From Tabrizicola sp. TH137 (GTDB lineage Bacteria; Pseudomonadota; Alphaproteobacteria; Rhodobacterales; Rhodobacteraceae): a stretch of DNA of 64,000 nt. The notes below the pieces were generated by a model. That model saw only the letters and a program-made list of their open reading frames with translations, had not been told where the DNA came from and searched no databases. Numbering within the stretch: position 1 is the first letter of the stretch; every line of letters starts with the position of its first letter. Location: positions 248,001 to 312,000 of the forward strand of contig NZ_PKRQ01000006.1 in assembly GCF_002855575.1 (NCBI RefSeq). Direction: 5' to 3'. Positions 16,843 to 25,483 of this stretch are shown piece after piece. The position numbers and the translations under genes are program-made.

Positions 16843-17355
16843 ATGGGCATTTCACCGACAACCGGCACGCATCTCTGGAGCGTCCTTGAAACGGGGCAGG
16901 TCGGCAATGTGCCGATGCAGGTGCCGCCCGCGGAATATGACCGCTTCCAGCAGGCGCTGGAAAAGGCGGGGTTTCCCACCCGCACCACCCAGGTCGAGGC
17001 ACCGGTCCGCATCGCGCAGCTCGATCCGCTCGGCAGCGCGACGGATGCCACCACGCCCGCCGACAACGCCAATGCCGCGAACCGTGCGGTGCAGGGTCTG
17101 GAACTCGACGGCGAAACCGACTCCGCGCCCGGCACCGGCACCACCATCCTCGAAGGTCTGGGCCAGTTGCGCGGCCTCTTCGACAGCCAGCTTGACGGCG
17201 TCGCCCAACGCTCCGCGATGACCACCCCCTATGACTCCATCGCGATGATGCAGCTTCAGGCCGAACTGGTGGAGTTTTCTCTGGTCGTGGACGTGACATC
17301 GAAACTCGCGGGCAAGTCCACGCAGGCGCTCGACAGCCTGATGAAGGGGCAGTGA
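16843..17355 (+). CDS. sctI: SctI, inner rod protein
   Basis: A 170-residue protein. ATG 16843 is preferred to ATG 16831 because GGAGG lies 6 bp upstream. The first two thirds are variable and acidic. The C-terminal 45 residues (YDSIAMMQLQAELVEFSL, then VVDVTSKLAGKSTQALDSL) give the conserved SctI/HrpB2 helix pair that anchors the needle base to SctR/SctJ. It is secreted early and polymerises between the export gate and needle. Position immediately before sctJ is canonical. Confidence 0.85.
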   Translation: MGISPTTGTHLWSVLETGQVGNVPMQVPPAEYDRFQQALEKAGFPTRTTQVEAPVRIAQLDPLGSATDATTPADNANAANRAVQGLELDGETDSAPGTGTTILEGLGQLRGLFDSQLDGVAQRSAMTTPYDSIAMMQLQAELVEFSLVVDVTSKLAGKSTQALDSLMKGQ

Positions 17356-17361
17356 TCCACC

Positions 17362-18156
17362 GTGACCCGTCGCCTGACCGGCAGCCTGCACCGCGCTGTC
17401 CTGCTTTCCTCCGTCCTGCTGCTGGCGGCCTGTCAGTCGGAACTCTATTCCGGCCTGCCCGAACGTGACGTGAACGAGATGATGAGTGTCCTCCTCAACG
17501 GTGGCGTGCAGGCCGAAAAGGTCGCCGTTGACGAAGGCTTTGCCCTTCATGTCTCCAATTCCGACGTGCAGCTTGCGCTGGAAATCCTCAACGCCAACGG
17601 CCTGCCGCGCGGCGCCCGGGAGTCCATCGGTGCCGTCTTCGCCCGTTCCGGCATCGTCAGTTCGCCTTTCGAGGAACGGGTGCGCTACGTCTATGCCCTT
17701 TCCGAAGAGGTGGCCCGCACCATCCAGGAAATCGACGGCGTCCTCGTCGCGCGGGTCCATATCGTGATGCCCGAGGAACCGGCGCTGGGGGAACCGGCCG
17801 CCCCCTCCTCGGCCGCCGTCTTCATCCGCACGCGCGAAGGCTATGATCTGGAATACCTCACCCCGCAGATCCGCCGCCTCGTGGCGAATTCCATAGAAGG
17901 GCTGACCTTCGACGCCGTCACCGTCATCCTCGTCGAAGCCCGCCCCCCTGCGATCGCCTCGGATCGCGGCGAGGCGACGCTGCGCGATGTCCTGCCCGGC
18001 GTGCAGGTCCATATGGGATCGGTCGCCAGCTTCTGGGGCTGGTTCGGCGGCCTTGCGGGCCTTCTCGTCGCCGCCCTCGGCGCGGCGGTCTGGCTCGGCC
18101 TCGACCGGTTCGGGAAGGCCCGCCGCAGCGCCGCGGCCGAGGAACCCGCCGAATGA
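17362..18156 (+). CDS. sctJ: SctJ, inner-membrane ring lipoprotein
   Basis: A 264-residue protein of the YscJ/PrgK/FliF-related family, from GTG 17362, 6 bp after sctI. The signal peptide ends in lipobox LLAAC (Cys22-24 region). The ring-building motif follows: LYSGLPERDVNEMMSVLL, then NANGLPRG, then FEERVRYVYALSEEVARTIQ and ARVHIVMPE. A C-terminal membrane helix (WGWFGGLAGLLVAALGAAVW) anchors it. It forms the inner ring together with SctD. All classic features are present. Confidence 0.95.
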   Translation: MTRRLTGSLHRAVLLSSVLLLAACQSELYSGLPERDVNEMMSVLLNGGVQAEKVAVDEGFALHVSNSDVQLALEILNANGLPRGARESIGAVFARSGIVSSPFEERVRYVYALSEEVARTIQEIDGVLVARVHIVMPEEPALGEPAAPSSAAVFIRTREGYDLEYLTPQIRRLVANSIEGLTFDAVTVILVEARPPAIASDRGEATLRDVLPGVQVHMGSVASFWGWFGGLAGLLVAALGAAVWLGLDRFGKARRSAAAEEPAE

Positions 18157-18189
18157 TCGCCGCCGCCCTCATGACCGGGGGAAAGCCCC

Positions 18190-18822
18190 ATGCCGCTTGA
18201 CCATCCCCCCGCCGTCGGGCTTTTCCGCCTCGCCGAATGGCTGGCCGATCCGGCCGCCTGGCTTCCCGGCGATGGCGGCCTTCCTGCCGAACTTCGGGCG
18301 GAACTGGCCCAAAGCCCGGTCCTGCGCCCCCTTCTCAATGACTGGCTGACCGGACAGGCCGGCCTCGTCGCGCTTGACGGGGCCGCGACGCTCCTCGCCG
18401 AGCCGCATTCTCAGGAAGAGGTCGCGCTGGCCATCGCGCTCCTCACCGAACCCGAGGATCGGCTGCTGGACGTGGCCCGCTTCCTTGGCGCCGCGCTCTG
18501 GGCCGATCGGCTGCGCCGCACCCTTTTGCGCAGCGACCGCGACAGCCTCGCCGCCCGCCTCGGGGCCGAGGCGATGGCCTTCGGCCTGCGCCGCGCCCCC
18601 CTCCTTGCCAGGGCCCTGATGGAAAACCCGCTGGCGCAGACGGCCACCGATCCGCTGGCGGCAGGCTATGCCCTGTCTGGCGCCCTGGTCGCCCGGGCGC
18701 ATCCCTGGCTCTTCCGCCTCTACCGCCTGCGCCGCCCCGACCTGCCCGATCCCATCCCCCTGACCGACCGTCAGGCCCAAGCCGCCTGGGCCATCCTCGC
18801 CCTGCGGGGGACGCTGGCATGA
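18190..18822 (+). CDS. sctK: SctK, sorting-platform accessory protein
   Basis: A 210-residue soluble protein between sctJ and sctL, with a strong GGGGGAAAG ribosome site. It is Leu/Ala-rich and mainly helical. The N-terminus contains FRLAEWLADPAAWLP, comparable to the weakly conserved YscK/PscK/OrgA start. SctK links the SctQ pods of the cytoplasmic sorting platform to the membrane ring. The call leans on position (J-K-L order as in Yersinia) because SctK sequences diverge strongly; stop and sctL start overlap by 4 bp. Confidence 0.75.
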   Translation: MPLDHPPAVGLFRLAEWLADPAAWLPGDGGLPAELRAELAQSPVLRPLLNDWLTGQAGLVALDGAATLLAEPHSQEEVALAIALLTEPEDRLLDVARFLGAALWADRLRRTLLRSDRDSLAARLGAEAMAFGLRRAPLLARALMENPLAQTATDPLAAGYALSGALVARAHPWLFRLYRLRRPDLPDPIPLTDRQAQAAWAILALRGTLA

Positions 18823-19439
18823 CGCAGGTCTTCGCCCTTCGCCCGCTTGGCCTTGGCCTTGCCGCGCCGGACGGCATCATCCCGGCCGCCCTGGCCGACG
18901 CGATGACCGATGCCGACCGCATCCTCGCCCGCGCCCGGGCTGAGGCCGAGGCGATCCGCGCCGATGCCGTCGCCGCCAGAGAGGAAGAACGCCGCCGCGG
19001 CCATGCCGAGGGCCTGCGCCAGGCCCAGGCCGAAGGGGCCGCCTGGATGCATCAGGCACGGCAGGACCTCGACGCCCGCCTCGACCGCATCCAGATCGAC
19101 CTTGCCGATGTGGTGGCCGCCTGCGTCAAGCGCATCGTCCTCTCCTTCGACGACCGGCAACTCGCCCTCGATACCGTCCGCTCCGCCATGGCTTCGCTGC
19201 GCAGCGAAAGGCGCCTCCAGCTTTTCGTCGCCCCGCAGGCCGAGGCGGCGATCCGTGCCGCGCTGCCCGCCCTCATGGCGGAGTACCCCGAAATCCAGTC
19301 GATCGACCTGATCGCGGATCCGGCGCTGACCCCGCCCGATGTCCGCCTGGAAAGCGAACTCGGCACCGTCACCTCGATCCTGAACGATACGCTGGCAGAG
19401 CTTGGCCGCCTGCTGCGCGGCACGCCGGGCGGGGCCTAG
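18819..19439 (+). CDS. sctL: SctL, stator/peripheral stalk of the export ATPase
   Basis: A 206-residue protein of the SctL/FliH/YscL family. Residues 25-80 are a long Ala/Glu/Arg-rich coiled coil ([20 protein letters not shown] and onward) of the FliH and F-ATPase b-subunit type. The C-terminal half is the conserved globular domain ([18 protein letters not shown], then [19 protein letters not shown]). It connects the SctN hexamer to SctQ. It overlaps sctK by 4 bp and sits 1 bp before sctN. Confidence 0.92.
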   Translation: MTQVFALRPLGLGLAAPDGIIPAALADAMTDADRILARARAEAEAIRADAVAAREEERRRGHAEGLRQAQAEGAAWMHQARQDLDARLDRIQIDLADVVAACVKRIVLSFDDRQLALDTVRSAMASLRSERRLQLFVAPQAEAAIRAALPALMAEYPEIQSIDLIADPALTPPDVRLESELGTVTSILNDTLAELGRLLRGTPGGA

Positions 19440-19440
19440 G

Positions 19441-20829
19441 ATGGACGGTCCCTCCGGCATGCCCCCCCCTCTCTCCCCCGGCTGGGATGCGGCCAACGCC
19501 CTGCTCGCGTCCCGCATCGACGCCATCCCCGACCGGCTGGCCGGCAATGCCGGCAAGTTCGCGCCCTACCGCGTCACCGGCCGGGTGAAAAAGGTCGTCG
19601 GCACCATCATCCACGCCAATGCCCCGGCGGTGCAGGTCGGCGAACTCGTCCATCTCTACAACCGCGACACCGACCTCCGCCTTGCGGCCGAGGTGGTGGG
19701 TTTCCTCGGGCGCGAGGCGCTGCTCGCCCCCATCGGCGATACCCAAGGCGTCTCGCCCACGACCGAGGTCATCCCCACCGGCCGCGTGCAATCCGTCGCC
19801 GTCGGCGAAGGCCTGCGCGGCCGCGTGCTGGATGGCTTTGGCAATTTCGTCGATGGCCGGGACGATCCCTTCGTTCCCGACGCCCACTATCCCGTCTATC
19901 AATCCCCGCCCGACCCGATGAAACGGCGGATCATCGAACATCCCCTCTCGCTCGGCGTCCGCGCGCTCGACGGCCTGCTCACCTGCGGCGAGGGGCAGCG
20001 CATGGGCATCTTCGCCGCCGCCGGGGGCGGCAAATCCACCCTCCTCGCCATGCTGGTGAAGGGGGCGGATGTCGATGTCACCGTCCTCGCGCTCATCGGC
20101 GAACGCGGCCGCGAGGTGCGCGAATTCATCGAACATGACCTCGGACCCGAAGGCCTGAAGAAATCCGTCATCGTCGTCGCCACCTCCGACAAAAGCTCGA
20201 TGGAACGCGCCAAGGCTGCCTCCGTCGCCACCTCAATCGCCGAATACTTCCGCGATCAGGGCAAGAAGGTCCTCTTCCTGATGGACAGCGTCACCCGCTT
20301 CGCCCGCGCCCAGCGCGAAATCGGCCTCGCCGCCGGCGAACCGCCCACGCGGCGTGGCTTTCCGCCCTCGGTCTTTGCCAATCTGCCGCGCCTGATGGAA
20401 CGGGTCGGCATGAACGACAAGGGCTCCATCACCGCACTCTACACCGTGCTGGTCGAAGGCGACGACATGAACGAACCCGTTGCCGACGAAACCCGCTCCA
20501 TCCTCGACGGCCACATCATCCTGTCGCGCAAACTCGGCGCCCAGAACCACTACCCGGCCATCGACATCCTCGCCTCGAAAAGCCGGGTGATGACCAAGGT
20601 CGCCTCGCGCGACCATGTGCAGATGGCGGGCAAGGTCAACGAATGGCTCGCGCTCTATGCCGAGGTAGAGCTTCTGGTGAAGATCGGCGAATACCAGAAA
20701 GGGTCCGACCCGCGCTCCGACCTCGCCATCGCCAAGCAGGACGCGATCCGCGATTTCCTGCGCCAGCCGACGACGCAGCTTGAAACCTTCGAGTCGACGC
20801 TCGAAAAACTGCGGGATCTCACGCGATGA
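19441..20829 (+). CDS. sctN: SctN, type III secretion ATPase
   Basis: A 462-residue hexameric ATPase of the SctN/FliI/F1-beta family, which strips chaperones and unfolds substrates at the export gate. Walker A is [12 protein letters not shown] at residues 189-200 (Lys198). Walker B is [12 protein letters not shown], and the following [20 protein letters not shown] segment is diagnostic. ATG 19441 is chosen because the upstream in-frame ATG lies inside sctL. Start is 1 bp after the sctL stop and the stop overlaps sctO by 4 bp. No missing catalytic residue was seen. Confidence 0.98.
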   Translation: MDGPSGMPPPLSPGWDAANALLASRIDAIPDRLAGNAGKFAPYRVTGRVKKVVGTIIHANAPAVQVGELVHLYNRDTDLRLAAEVVGFLGREALLAPIGDTQGVSPTTEVIPTGRVQSVAVGEGLRGRVLDGFGNFVDGRDDPFVPDAHYPVYQSPPDPMKRRIIEHPLSLGVRALDGLLTCGEGQRMGIFAAAGGGKSTLLAMLVKGADVDVTVLALIGERGREVREFIEHDLGPEGLKKSVIVVATSDKSSMERAKAASVATSIAEYFRDQGKKVLFLMDSVTRFARAQREIGLAAGEPPTRRGFPPSVFANLPRLMERVGMNDKGSITALYTVLVEGDDMNEPVADETRSILDGHIILSRKLGAQNHYPAIDILASKSRVMTKVASRDHVQMAGKVNEWLALYAEVELLVKIGEYQKGSDPRSDLAIAKQDAIRDFLRQPTTQLETFESTLEKLRDLTR

Positions 20830-21329
20830 TCGGCCAGTTCCGCATCCTGGGCAAGGTCAAGGCCCTGCGCGAAGACAAGGCCCTCCGCGCCCTTCAGAAG
20901 GCCCGCCTCATCCTGCGCGAGGCCGAAGACCGGCTTGCCGCGCTCGAAGCCGAACTGTCCGACAGCCGCGCCACCCTGCCCGCCCGCGAACGCGCCCTCT
21001 TCCGGCCCGTTCTGGGCCAGACCGTCGGGATGCCCGCCATCGAGGATGTGAAGGAAAACGTCCTCGCCCTCCACCGCCAGCATCAGGAACTCGCAGACCG
21101 CCGCGACCGCGCCCGCGATCACGTCAAGCGCTGCGCTCAGGCGCTGGAGGCCGCCCGCAACGAATTGCGGATGCGCCAGCAGGACAGCGAAAAGATCGGC
21201 ACCGTCACCGGCGAACTGGCCGAGGCGCTCGCCGCCGATCAGCTTGCCCGCGAAGAGGCCGAAATCGAGGATGCCTTCTCCCGTCCCCGCACGCGGCCCG
21301 GCACCCCTCCGCCCGAGGTGGCGGCATGA
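20826..21329 (+). CDS. sctO: SctO, ATPase central stalk protein
   Basis: A 167-residue protein, nearly all charged alpha-helix ([20 protein letters not shown], then [15 protein letters not shown] and a second long helix from about residue 80), giving the two-stranded antiparallel coiled coil of SctO/FliJ/YscO. SctO connects the SctN hexamer to the SctV ring. Position N-O-P-Q is canonical. Overlaps both neighbours by 4 bp. Confidence 0.88.
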   Translation: MIGQFRILGKVKALREDKALRALQKARLILREAEDRLAALEAELSDSRATLPARERALFRPVLGQTVGMPAIEDVKENVLALHRQHQELADRRDRARDHVKRCAQALEAARNELRMRQQDSEKIGTVTGELAEALAADQLAREEAEIEDAFSRPRTRPGTPPPEVAA

Positions 21330-21985
21330 GCGTTCAAGGCCCCACCCCACCCGCCTCGCCGCAGTCGGCGCGCAGCCCGCAAGGTCAGGCCGATCTGGGA
21401 ACCGCCCTGACGCCCGGAGGGCGCGACCCCCGGCACGGCCAGGCCCGCGACAGCAATCCCGGACAGGATGACCGCTTCGGACGCGCCCTGCAAAAGGCCA
21501 TGGCCCAGACCCGTCCCACCGTGAAGGACGGGCCGGAAGACCTGCCCGCCCTTGCCGCGGCACCGCCGCCGCTGCCGCCCCTTCCCATGCTTTCCCCCGC
21601 CTCCCTCCCCGCCGCCGAACCCGCCCGCGCCCCGGTGGACAGCATCGCCGACCGGATCGACCGCTATCTGCGCGGCGCCGAAGGCGCGCAATCCCTGCGT
21701 CAGGGCGAAGCCATGGTGGTCCGCCTTCCGGCCAATGTCCTTGGCGTGACCGAGGTCAGCGTAAAGCTTCAGGGCGACGTCCTCCTCGTCAGCATCGGGA
21801 TGCAGGCCGAAACCGCCGCAGCGGCCGGGATGCAGGCCCAGCTCGCCCTGCTGGGCCAGGCGCTTTCGCTGCGCCAGCCCCGGCATTCCGTCCGCCTTGC
21901 GCTGGAGGATGGCGACACAGCTGATCCGCGCGCCGAAACCGACCGCCCCTTCAATCCCCTGATGCCGAAGGGGCGCCTGGAATGA
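21326..21985 (+). CDS. sctP: SctP, needle length and substrate-switch protein
   Basis: A 219-residue protein from ATG 21326, which overlaps the sctO stop; the longer frame from 20780 runs through sctO. The N-terminal 110 residues are Pro/Gln/Ala-rich and probably disordered, as expected for a secreted molecular ruler. The C-terminal 100 residues (EAMVVRLPANVLGVTEVSVK, then GDVLLVSIGMQAETAAA) match the T3S4 substrate-specificity switch domain shared by YscP and FliK. It acts on SctU. Position before sctQ is canonical. Confidence 0.82.
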   Translation: MSVQGPTPPASPQSARSPQGQADLGTALTPGGRDPRHGQARDSNPGQDDRFGRALQKAMAQTRPTVKDGPEDLPALAAAPPPLPPLPMLSPASLPAAEPARAPVDSIADRIDRYLRGAEGAQSLRQGEAMVVRLPANVLGVTEVSVKLQGDVLLVSIGMQAETAAAAGMQAQLALLGQALSLRQPRHSVRLALEDGDTADPRAETDRPFNPLMPKGRLE

Positions 21986-22965
21986 GAGACGAGGCCCGCC
22001 TCCCCATCGACCCGCTCCGCCTCTGGAACACGGCAGTGGCCGTGATGGCCGACGGCATCCCCTTGCCCCGGCGCGGCCGCGCCACGCTGGTCGTCACCGC
22101 CGAAGACCCACCGCAGACAGGACCCGTCTTCCTTCTGGACACCGCCGCCGGCCCCATCTTTGCCGAACTCCGCCACCTGCCGCTTGGGGCGATGACGCAA
22201 AGCGGGCTCGACATGGCCGCCCTCTCCCGCCTGCCGCCCGACCTCTCCGGGGCGATCCTGACTCATGCTCTGAACCTGCTTCTGGCAGAGGCGGGCGAAG
22301 CCGCCCGCGCCCGCCTCCGGTCGATCACCCGCAGCGAGGCCGCGCAGATGAAGGGCGAGGAACGGCTCCTCCTCCGGCTCGAAGGTCTGTGGCCTGAACC
22401 CGCCGAAATCGCCCTTCAGGCCGATCGCGCGGTATTCTCCACCCTGCTGCTCGACCTTCTTCCCGCCGCGCCGCACCGCCCCCTGCCCGATGCCTTGGCC
22501 GCCCGGATCACCCTGCCCTGCACGCTGCGCCTTGCCGGGCGCGACCTCGCACTGGCGCGCCTGCGCAGCCTTTCTCCCGGCGACATCCTTCTCCTCGCCA
22601 CGGCGGCCCCGGTGCTGCACGCACCCCAGGCCGCCTTCGCCCTTCACCATGACGGCACCCGCTGGACCATAGGCCCCCTCGCCATGAACGACGACCTTCC
22701 CCCCGCCCCCCCGCTGGCCGACCAGACCGCCACCGATCTCGGCGAGGTTCCGATCCGCCTTTCCTTCGTTCTGGCCGATCACCTGCTGACGCTGGCCGAT
22801 CTCCAGACCCTCACCCCGGGGGCGCATCTGCCGCTCGATCCGGTCCCCGCCACTGCCGGGCAACCGGTCCGCATCCTCGCCAATGGCCGACAGATCGGCG
22901 ACGGCCATGTCGTCGAGGTGGAGGGGCAGCCCGCCATCCGCATCGCGCGGCTGTTCGGCGGCTGA
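21982..22965 (+). CDS. sctQ: SctQ, cytoplasmic sorting-platform (C-ring) protein
   Basis: A 327-residue protein overlapping sctP by ATGA. The divergent N-terminal two thirds precede a C-terminal SpoA/FliN-type domain from about residue 250 (LGEVPIRLSFVLADHLLTLA, then LTPGAHLPLDP, VRILANGRQIGDGHVVEVEG), the standard SctQ signature. The sorting platform made by SctQ with K, L and N queues substrates. A second SpoA-like stretch near residues 150-215 is weaker. An internal start for a short SctQ-C product is possible but not evident. Confidence 0.92.
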   Translation: MRDEARLPIDPLRLWNTAVAVMADGIPLPRRGRATLVVTAEDPPQTGPVFLLDTAAGPIFAELRHLPLGAMTQSGLDMAALSRLPPDLSGAILTHALNLLLAEAGEAARARLRSITRSEAAQMKGEERLLLRLEGLWPEPAEIALQADRAVFSTLLLDLLPAAPHRPLPDALAARITLPCTLRLAGRDLALARLRSLSPGDILLLATAAPVLHAPQAAFALHHDGTRWTIGPLAMNDDLPPAPPLADQTATDLGEVPIRLSFVLADHLLTLADLQTLTPGAHLPLDPVPATAGQPVRILANGRQIGDGHVVEVEGQPAIRIARLFGG

Positions 22966-23000
22966 CAGCAGGGGTCTGGCATGATGCAAGGGTGCCCCGG

Positions 23001-23642
23001 ATGATTGATCCGCTGAACCTTATCCTCGGCCTCGTGATCGCGGGACTCGTTCCCTTCATCGCGGTGGTCGCGACCTCCTTCATCAAGATTTCCATCGTCC
23101 TGCTTCTGGTGCGCAACGCGCTTGGCGTGCAGCAGATCCCGCCGAACATGGTGCTCAACGCGCTGGCAGTGATCATCTCGGGCTACATCATGGCGCCCGT
23201 GATCGTGGAAACCTTCAACATCCTCGTCGCCGGCAATTACAGCTTCGACAGTGTCGAGGCTGTGCAGGAAGCCTATACCGCCGCCAAGGTGCCGCTCATC
23301 TCCTGGCTCCAGCTCCATGCCGATCAGCGCGAACTGACCTTCTTCGTCGAGGCGGCGGAAAAGATCTGGCCGCCCGAACTCCTTGCCTATGCCACGCAGG
23401 ACAATCTCGCCATCATCCTGCCCGCCTTCGTCGTCTCGCAACTGCGCGAGGCCTTCGAGATCGGCTTCCTCCTCTATCTGCCCTTCATCGCCATCGACCT
23501 GATCGTGTCGAACATCCTGCTGGCGATGGGGATGATGATGGTCTCCCCCATGACCATCTCGCTGCCCTTCAAGCTGTTTCTCTTCGTCATGGTGGACGGC
23601 TGGTCGCGGCTGATCCTCGGCCTGATCATGACCTATGTGTAG
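23001..23642 (+). CDS. sctR: SctR, export gate membrane protein
   Basis: A 213-residue FliP/YscR-family membrane protein. ATG 23001 is chosen over GTG 22992 because AAGGG lies about 8 bp upstream of the ATG. Signature segments: VATSFIKISIVLLLVRNALG near the N-terminus, LPAFVVSQLREAFEIGFLLY and GMMMVSPMTISLPFKLFLF towards the C-terminus. Four to five membrane helices. It forms the export gate with SctS and SctT. Spacing to sctS is 9 bp. Confidence 0.97.
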   Translation: MIDPLNLILGLVIAGLVPFIAVVATSFIKISIVLLLVRNALGVQQIPPNMVLNALAVIISGYIMAPVIVETFNILVAGNYSFDSVEAVQEAYTAAKVPLISWLQLHADQRELTFFVEAAEKIWPPELLAYATQDNLAIILPAFVVSQLREAFEIGFLLYLPFIAIDLIVSNILLAMGMMMVSPMTISLPFKLFLFVMVDGWSRLILGLIMTYV

Positions 23643-23651
23643 GAGCCGGAA

Positions 23652-23921
23652 ATGTCCTCCGAAGACGCGCTGTTCTACCTGACCGAATCCATGATGCTCA
23701 CGATGATCCTGTCGATGCCGCCCATCATCGTGGCCTCCATCGTCGGCATCGTCGTAAGCCTCATCCAGGCGCTGACGCAGGTGCAGGAACAGACCCTGTC
23801 ATTTGCGATCAAACTGATAGCTGTCGCCGTGACCATCGTCGCCATGTCGGGCCTCCTCGGCGCGCAGATGCTCAACTATACATTAAAGCTTTTCGATGAA
23901 TTCCCAAGGATCGTCGGCTGA
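23652..23921 (+). CDS. sctS: SctS, small export gate membrane protein
   Basis: An 89-residue FliQ/YscS-family protein with two membrane helices (MLTMILSMPPIIVASIVGIV and LIAVAVTIVAMSGLLGAQM), separated by the conserved loop LIQALTQVQEQTLSF. Length and motif are canonical. It ends the rightward core operon; sctT, which usually follows, is at 4.4 kb instead. Confidence 0.97.
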   Translation: MSSEDALFYLTESMMLTMILSMPPIIVASIVGIVVSLIQALTQVQEQTLSFAIKLIAVAVTIVAMSGLLGAQMLNYTLKLFDEFPRIVG

Positions 23922-24067
23922 CGCCGCGCATCGCGCAAGTCATTAACAATAGTTAACAAAATGGCAAATCCCCGCGAGTCGCCCCGCCCTTCGGCGGCCG
24001 ATGCGCTCCGGCAGGTGAAAACTGCATGACATCTGCGGAATTCGCCCAACCTATCCCTTCGATATCC

Positions 24068-24096
24068 TTGAGAATGCAACCATTCTGAAATAGGCT
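24068..24096 (+). promoter_or_regulatory. Sigma70-type promoter of the Crp/Fnr regulator
   Basis: TTGAGA (24068-24073), 17-bp spacer, TAGGCT (24091-24096). The predicted start is near 24103, just before GTG 24115. This is the only T3SS promoter in the window with a recognisable -35 and no Crp-like dyad, as expected for a regulator that is made first. The rest of the 193-bp gap after sctS is AT-richer near 23940-23965 with nothing else recognised. Confidence 0.55.
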
Positions 24097-24114
24097 GCAC
24101 CCTGTAGCGAGTGT

Positions 24115-24828
24115 GTGGTTCCTCGGGTGTATGTAAACGATTCCAAGATCGCCCTGATCGGGCTCTCGGCACTTGGCCGGGACGTGGTGGATTTCATCCG
24201 CCCGCATATGTCGGCCCAGCACTTCCAGGCCAACAGCGTCATCTATTTCCAGAATGATCCCACGCACTGCATCTATTTCCTGACCCGCGGCTATGTCCGC
24301 CTCTCCTATATCGGCGAGGATGGCGTCGTCACGCTGCACTCCATCGTCCCGCCCGGGCGCTCCTTCGGCGAGGCGGGGGCCTTCGATGGCGAAGGCTTCG
24401 TCGATACCGCCTTCACCGCCACCCAGACCGAGGTGATGGTCCTCAACCTCGGCTGGCTGAACGATACCTCGCCTCCGGCGGCCCGGATGCAGGGCCATGT
24501 CGCCCGCCTGATCGGGCGGCGTCTGCGCGACCATATGGAATTCACCCGCGCCCTCTACCGCCCCGTCCTGATGCAGCGCCTCTCCCATTCCCTGCTGCGC
24601 CTGCTCGACCTGATGGGAAACGAGATACGCTTCCGCGGCGCGATGTATCGCTGCCTCGGTCCCGTGGTCACCCAGCGCGACCTCGGCTCCATGGCGCGCG
24701 GCACGCGCGAGAACGTCAACAAGATGCTCCGCAAATGGCATGACGAAGGCATCCTCGCGCTCGAGGATCGTCACATCATCGTCCTCGATGAAGACCGGCT
24801 CCGGAACCTGACCCTCTCCGAAGCCTGA
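24115..24828 (+). CDS. Crp/Fnr-family transcription regulator, candidate T3SS activator
   Basis: A 237-residue protein from GTG 24115. Residues 20-125 form a cyclic-nucleotide-binding-type beta barrel (VIYFQNDPTHCIYFLTRGYV, then PPGRSFGEAGAFDGE). A dimerisation helix follows and a winged helix occupies about 170-225, with recognition helix RGTRENVNKMLRKW. The Arg-Glu pair there matches the R180-E181 contact pair of Crp, consistent with GTG-type half-sites. The Arg-Ser pair that holds cAMP phosphate in Crp appears replaced (GEGFVDTAF), and there is no Fnr cysteine cluster, so its signal is unknown. Encoded between the core operon and the needle operon; its likely targets are the seven dyads described here. 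Confidence 0.9.
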   Translation: MVPRVYVNDSKIALIGLSALGRDVVDFIRPHMSAQHFQANSVIYFQNDPTHCIYFLTRGYVRLSYIGEDGVVTLHSIVPPGRSFGEAGAFDGEGFVDTAFTATQTEVMVLNLGWLNDTSPPAARMQGHVARLIGRRLRDHMEFTRALYRPVLMQRLSHSLLRLLDLMGNEIRFRGAMYRCLGPVVTQRDLGSMARGTRENVNKMLRKWHDEGILALEDRHIIVLDEDRLRNLTLSEA

Positions 24829-24840
24829 CGCCGGCCAGAG

Positions 24841-24882
24841 GTGTCAAACGGCACAGGCCAGCCACCTGCGTAACGTCATAGT
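24841..24882 (+). promoter_or_regulatory. Crp-like operator and -10 for the needle operon
   Basis: GTGTCAAACGGCAC (24841-24854), 22 bp, CATAGT (24877-24882). The predicted start near 24889 gives an 18-base leader containing GGGAGG before ATG 24907. It begins 12 bp after the regulator's stop codon. Confidence 0.62.
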
Positions 24883-24906
24883 AACCCTGCGTGATTGGGA
24901 GGCGGC

Positions 24907-25134
24907 ATGACCGACGGCGTGGTGTTCACGGATCTGGAAGACGGGCTGTTCGGCCCCGATGGCACCAGCGTCCTGCGCATGACCGCCGGGCGGATCATCG
25001 CTCTTCGTCAGGCCGTGTCGGCGCAGATCGACGACGGCCTGCCCCCCGAAGACTCCATGCGCTCCAGGCACGCGCTTGCGGCCATCGACGCGGCCGAGCG
25101 CATACTCATCCACCTGACCCATAGCGGAGACTGA
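24907..25134 (+). CDS. Small YscE-like needle co-chaperone candidate
   Basis: A 75-residue acidic protein with ribosome site GGGAGG before ATG 24907. It has two predicted helices (SVLRMTAGRIIALRQAVSAQ and RHALAAIDAAERILIHLTHS) joined by a short loop, the helix-turn-helix hairpin expected of YscE/PscE-type needle co-chaperones. Direct sequence similarity cannot be judged by eye. The strong argument is order: small helical protein, needle sctF, TPR protein, exactly as yscE-yscF-yscG. It would bind the needle subunit in the cytoplasm and block early polymerisation. Confidence 0.6.
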   Translation: MTDGVVFTDLEDGLFGPDGTSVLRMTAGRIIALRQAVSAQIDDGLPPEDSMRSRHALAAIDAAERILIHLTHSGD

Positions 25135-25135
25135 C

Positions 25136-25465
25136 ATGACCACCACCGCCAACTTCATCAACCTGACAGGGAATGCCGCACCGGGCAGCGGTCTCGCCAC
25201 CAACCCCGTGGCCTATTCGCGCACCAGCTATGAAACCTATGACGGCTTCGATCTGATCTGGCGCCAGGAATATCTGCAAACCCAGATCCGCGAGATCGAG
25301 AACGACATCCGCGAAATCGAACTGAACGCGAACCTGTCGGATACCGAAAAGATGTATGCGATGCAGATGGCGATGAACACCTGGTCGGCGGTCACCAACC
25401 TGCGCACGAACATCATGAAGAGCGTGTCCGACACGCTCAAGGCCATCGTCCGCAACGTCGCCTGA
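25136..25465 (+). CDS. sctF: SctF, needle subunit
   Basis: A 109-residue secreted protein that polymerises into the injectisome needle. The N-terminal 40 residues are Thr/Asn/Gly-rich. The rest is a helical hairpin: REIENDIREIELNANLSD, a turn, then MQMAMNTWSAVTNLRTNIMK and SVSDTLKAIVRNVA. The C-terminal pattern W..x.N....NI.KS..DTL.AI matches YscF/PrgI-type needles. It is longer than usual (80-90 residues) because of the N-terminal extension. Starts one base after its putative co-chaperone. Confidence 0.85.
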   Translation: MTTTANFINLTGNAAPGSGLATNPVAYSRTSYETYDGFDLIWRQEYLQTQIREIENDIREIELNANLSDTEKMYAMQMAMNTWSAVTNLRTNIMKSVSDTLKAIVRNVA

Positions 25466-25483
25466 CCAAGGGCACCGCGCAGG

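Noticed and set aside
24841-24882. Sigma54 or HrpL-type promoter at the repeated dyads
   Set aside because: No GG-N10-GC pair and no GGAAC-N16-CCAC pattern; the dyad symmetry and the xAxxxT hexamer fit an activator with sigma70 better.
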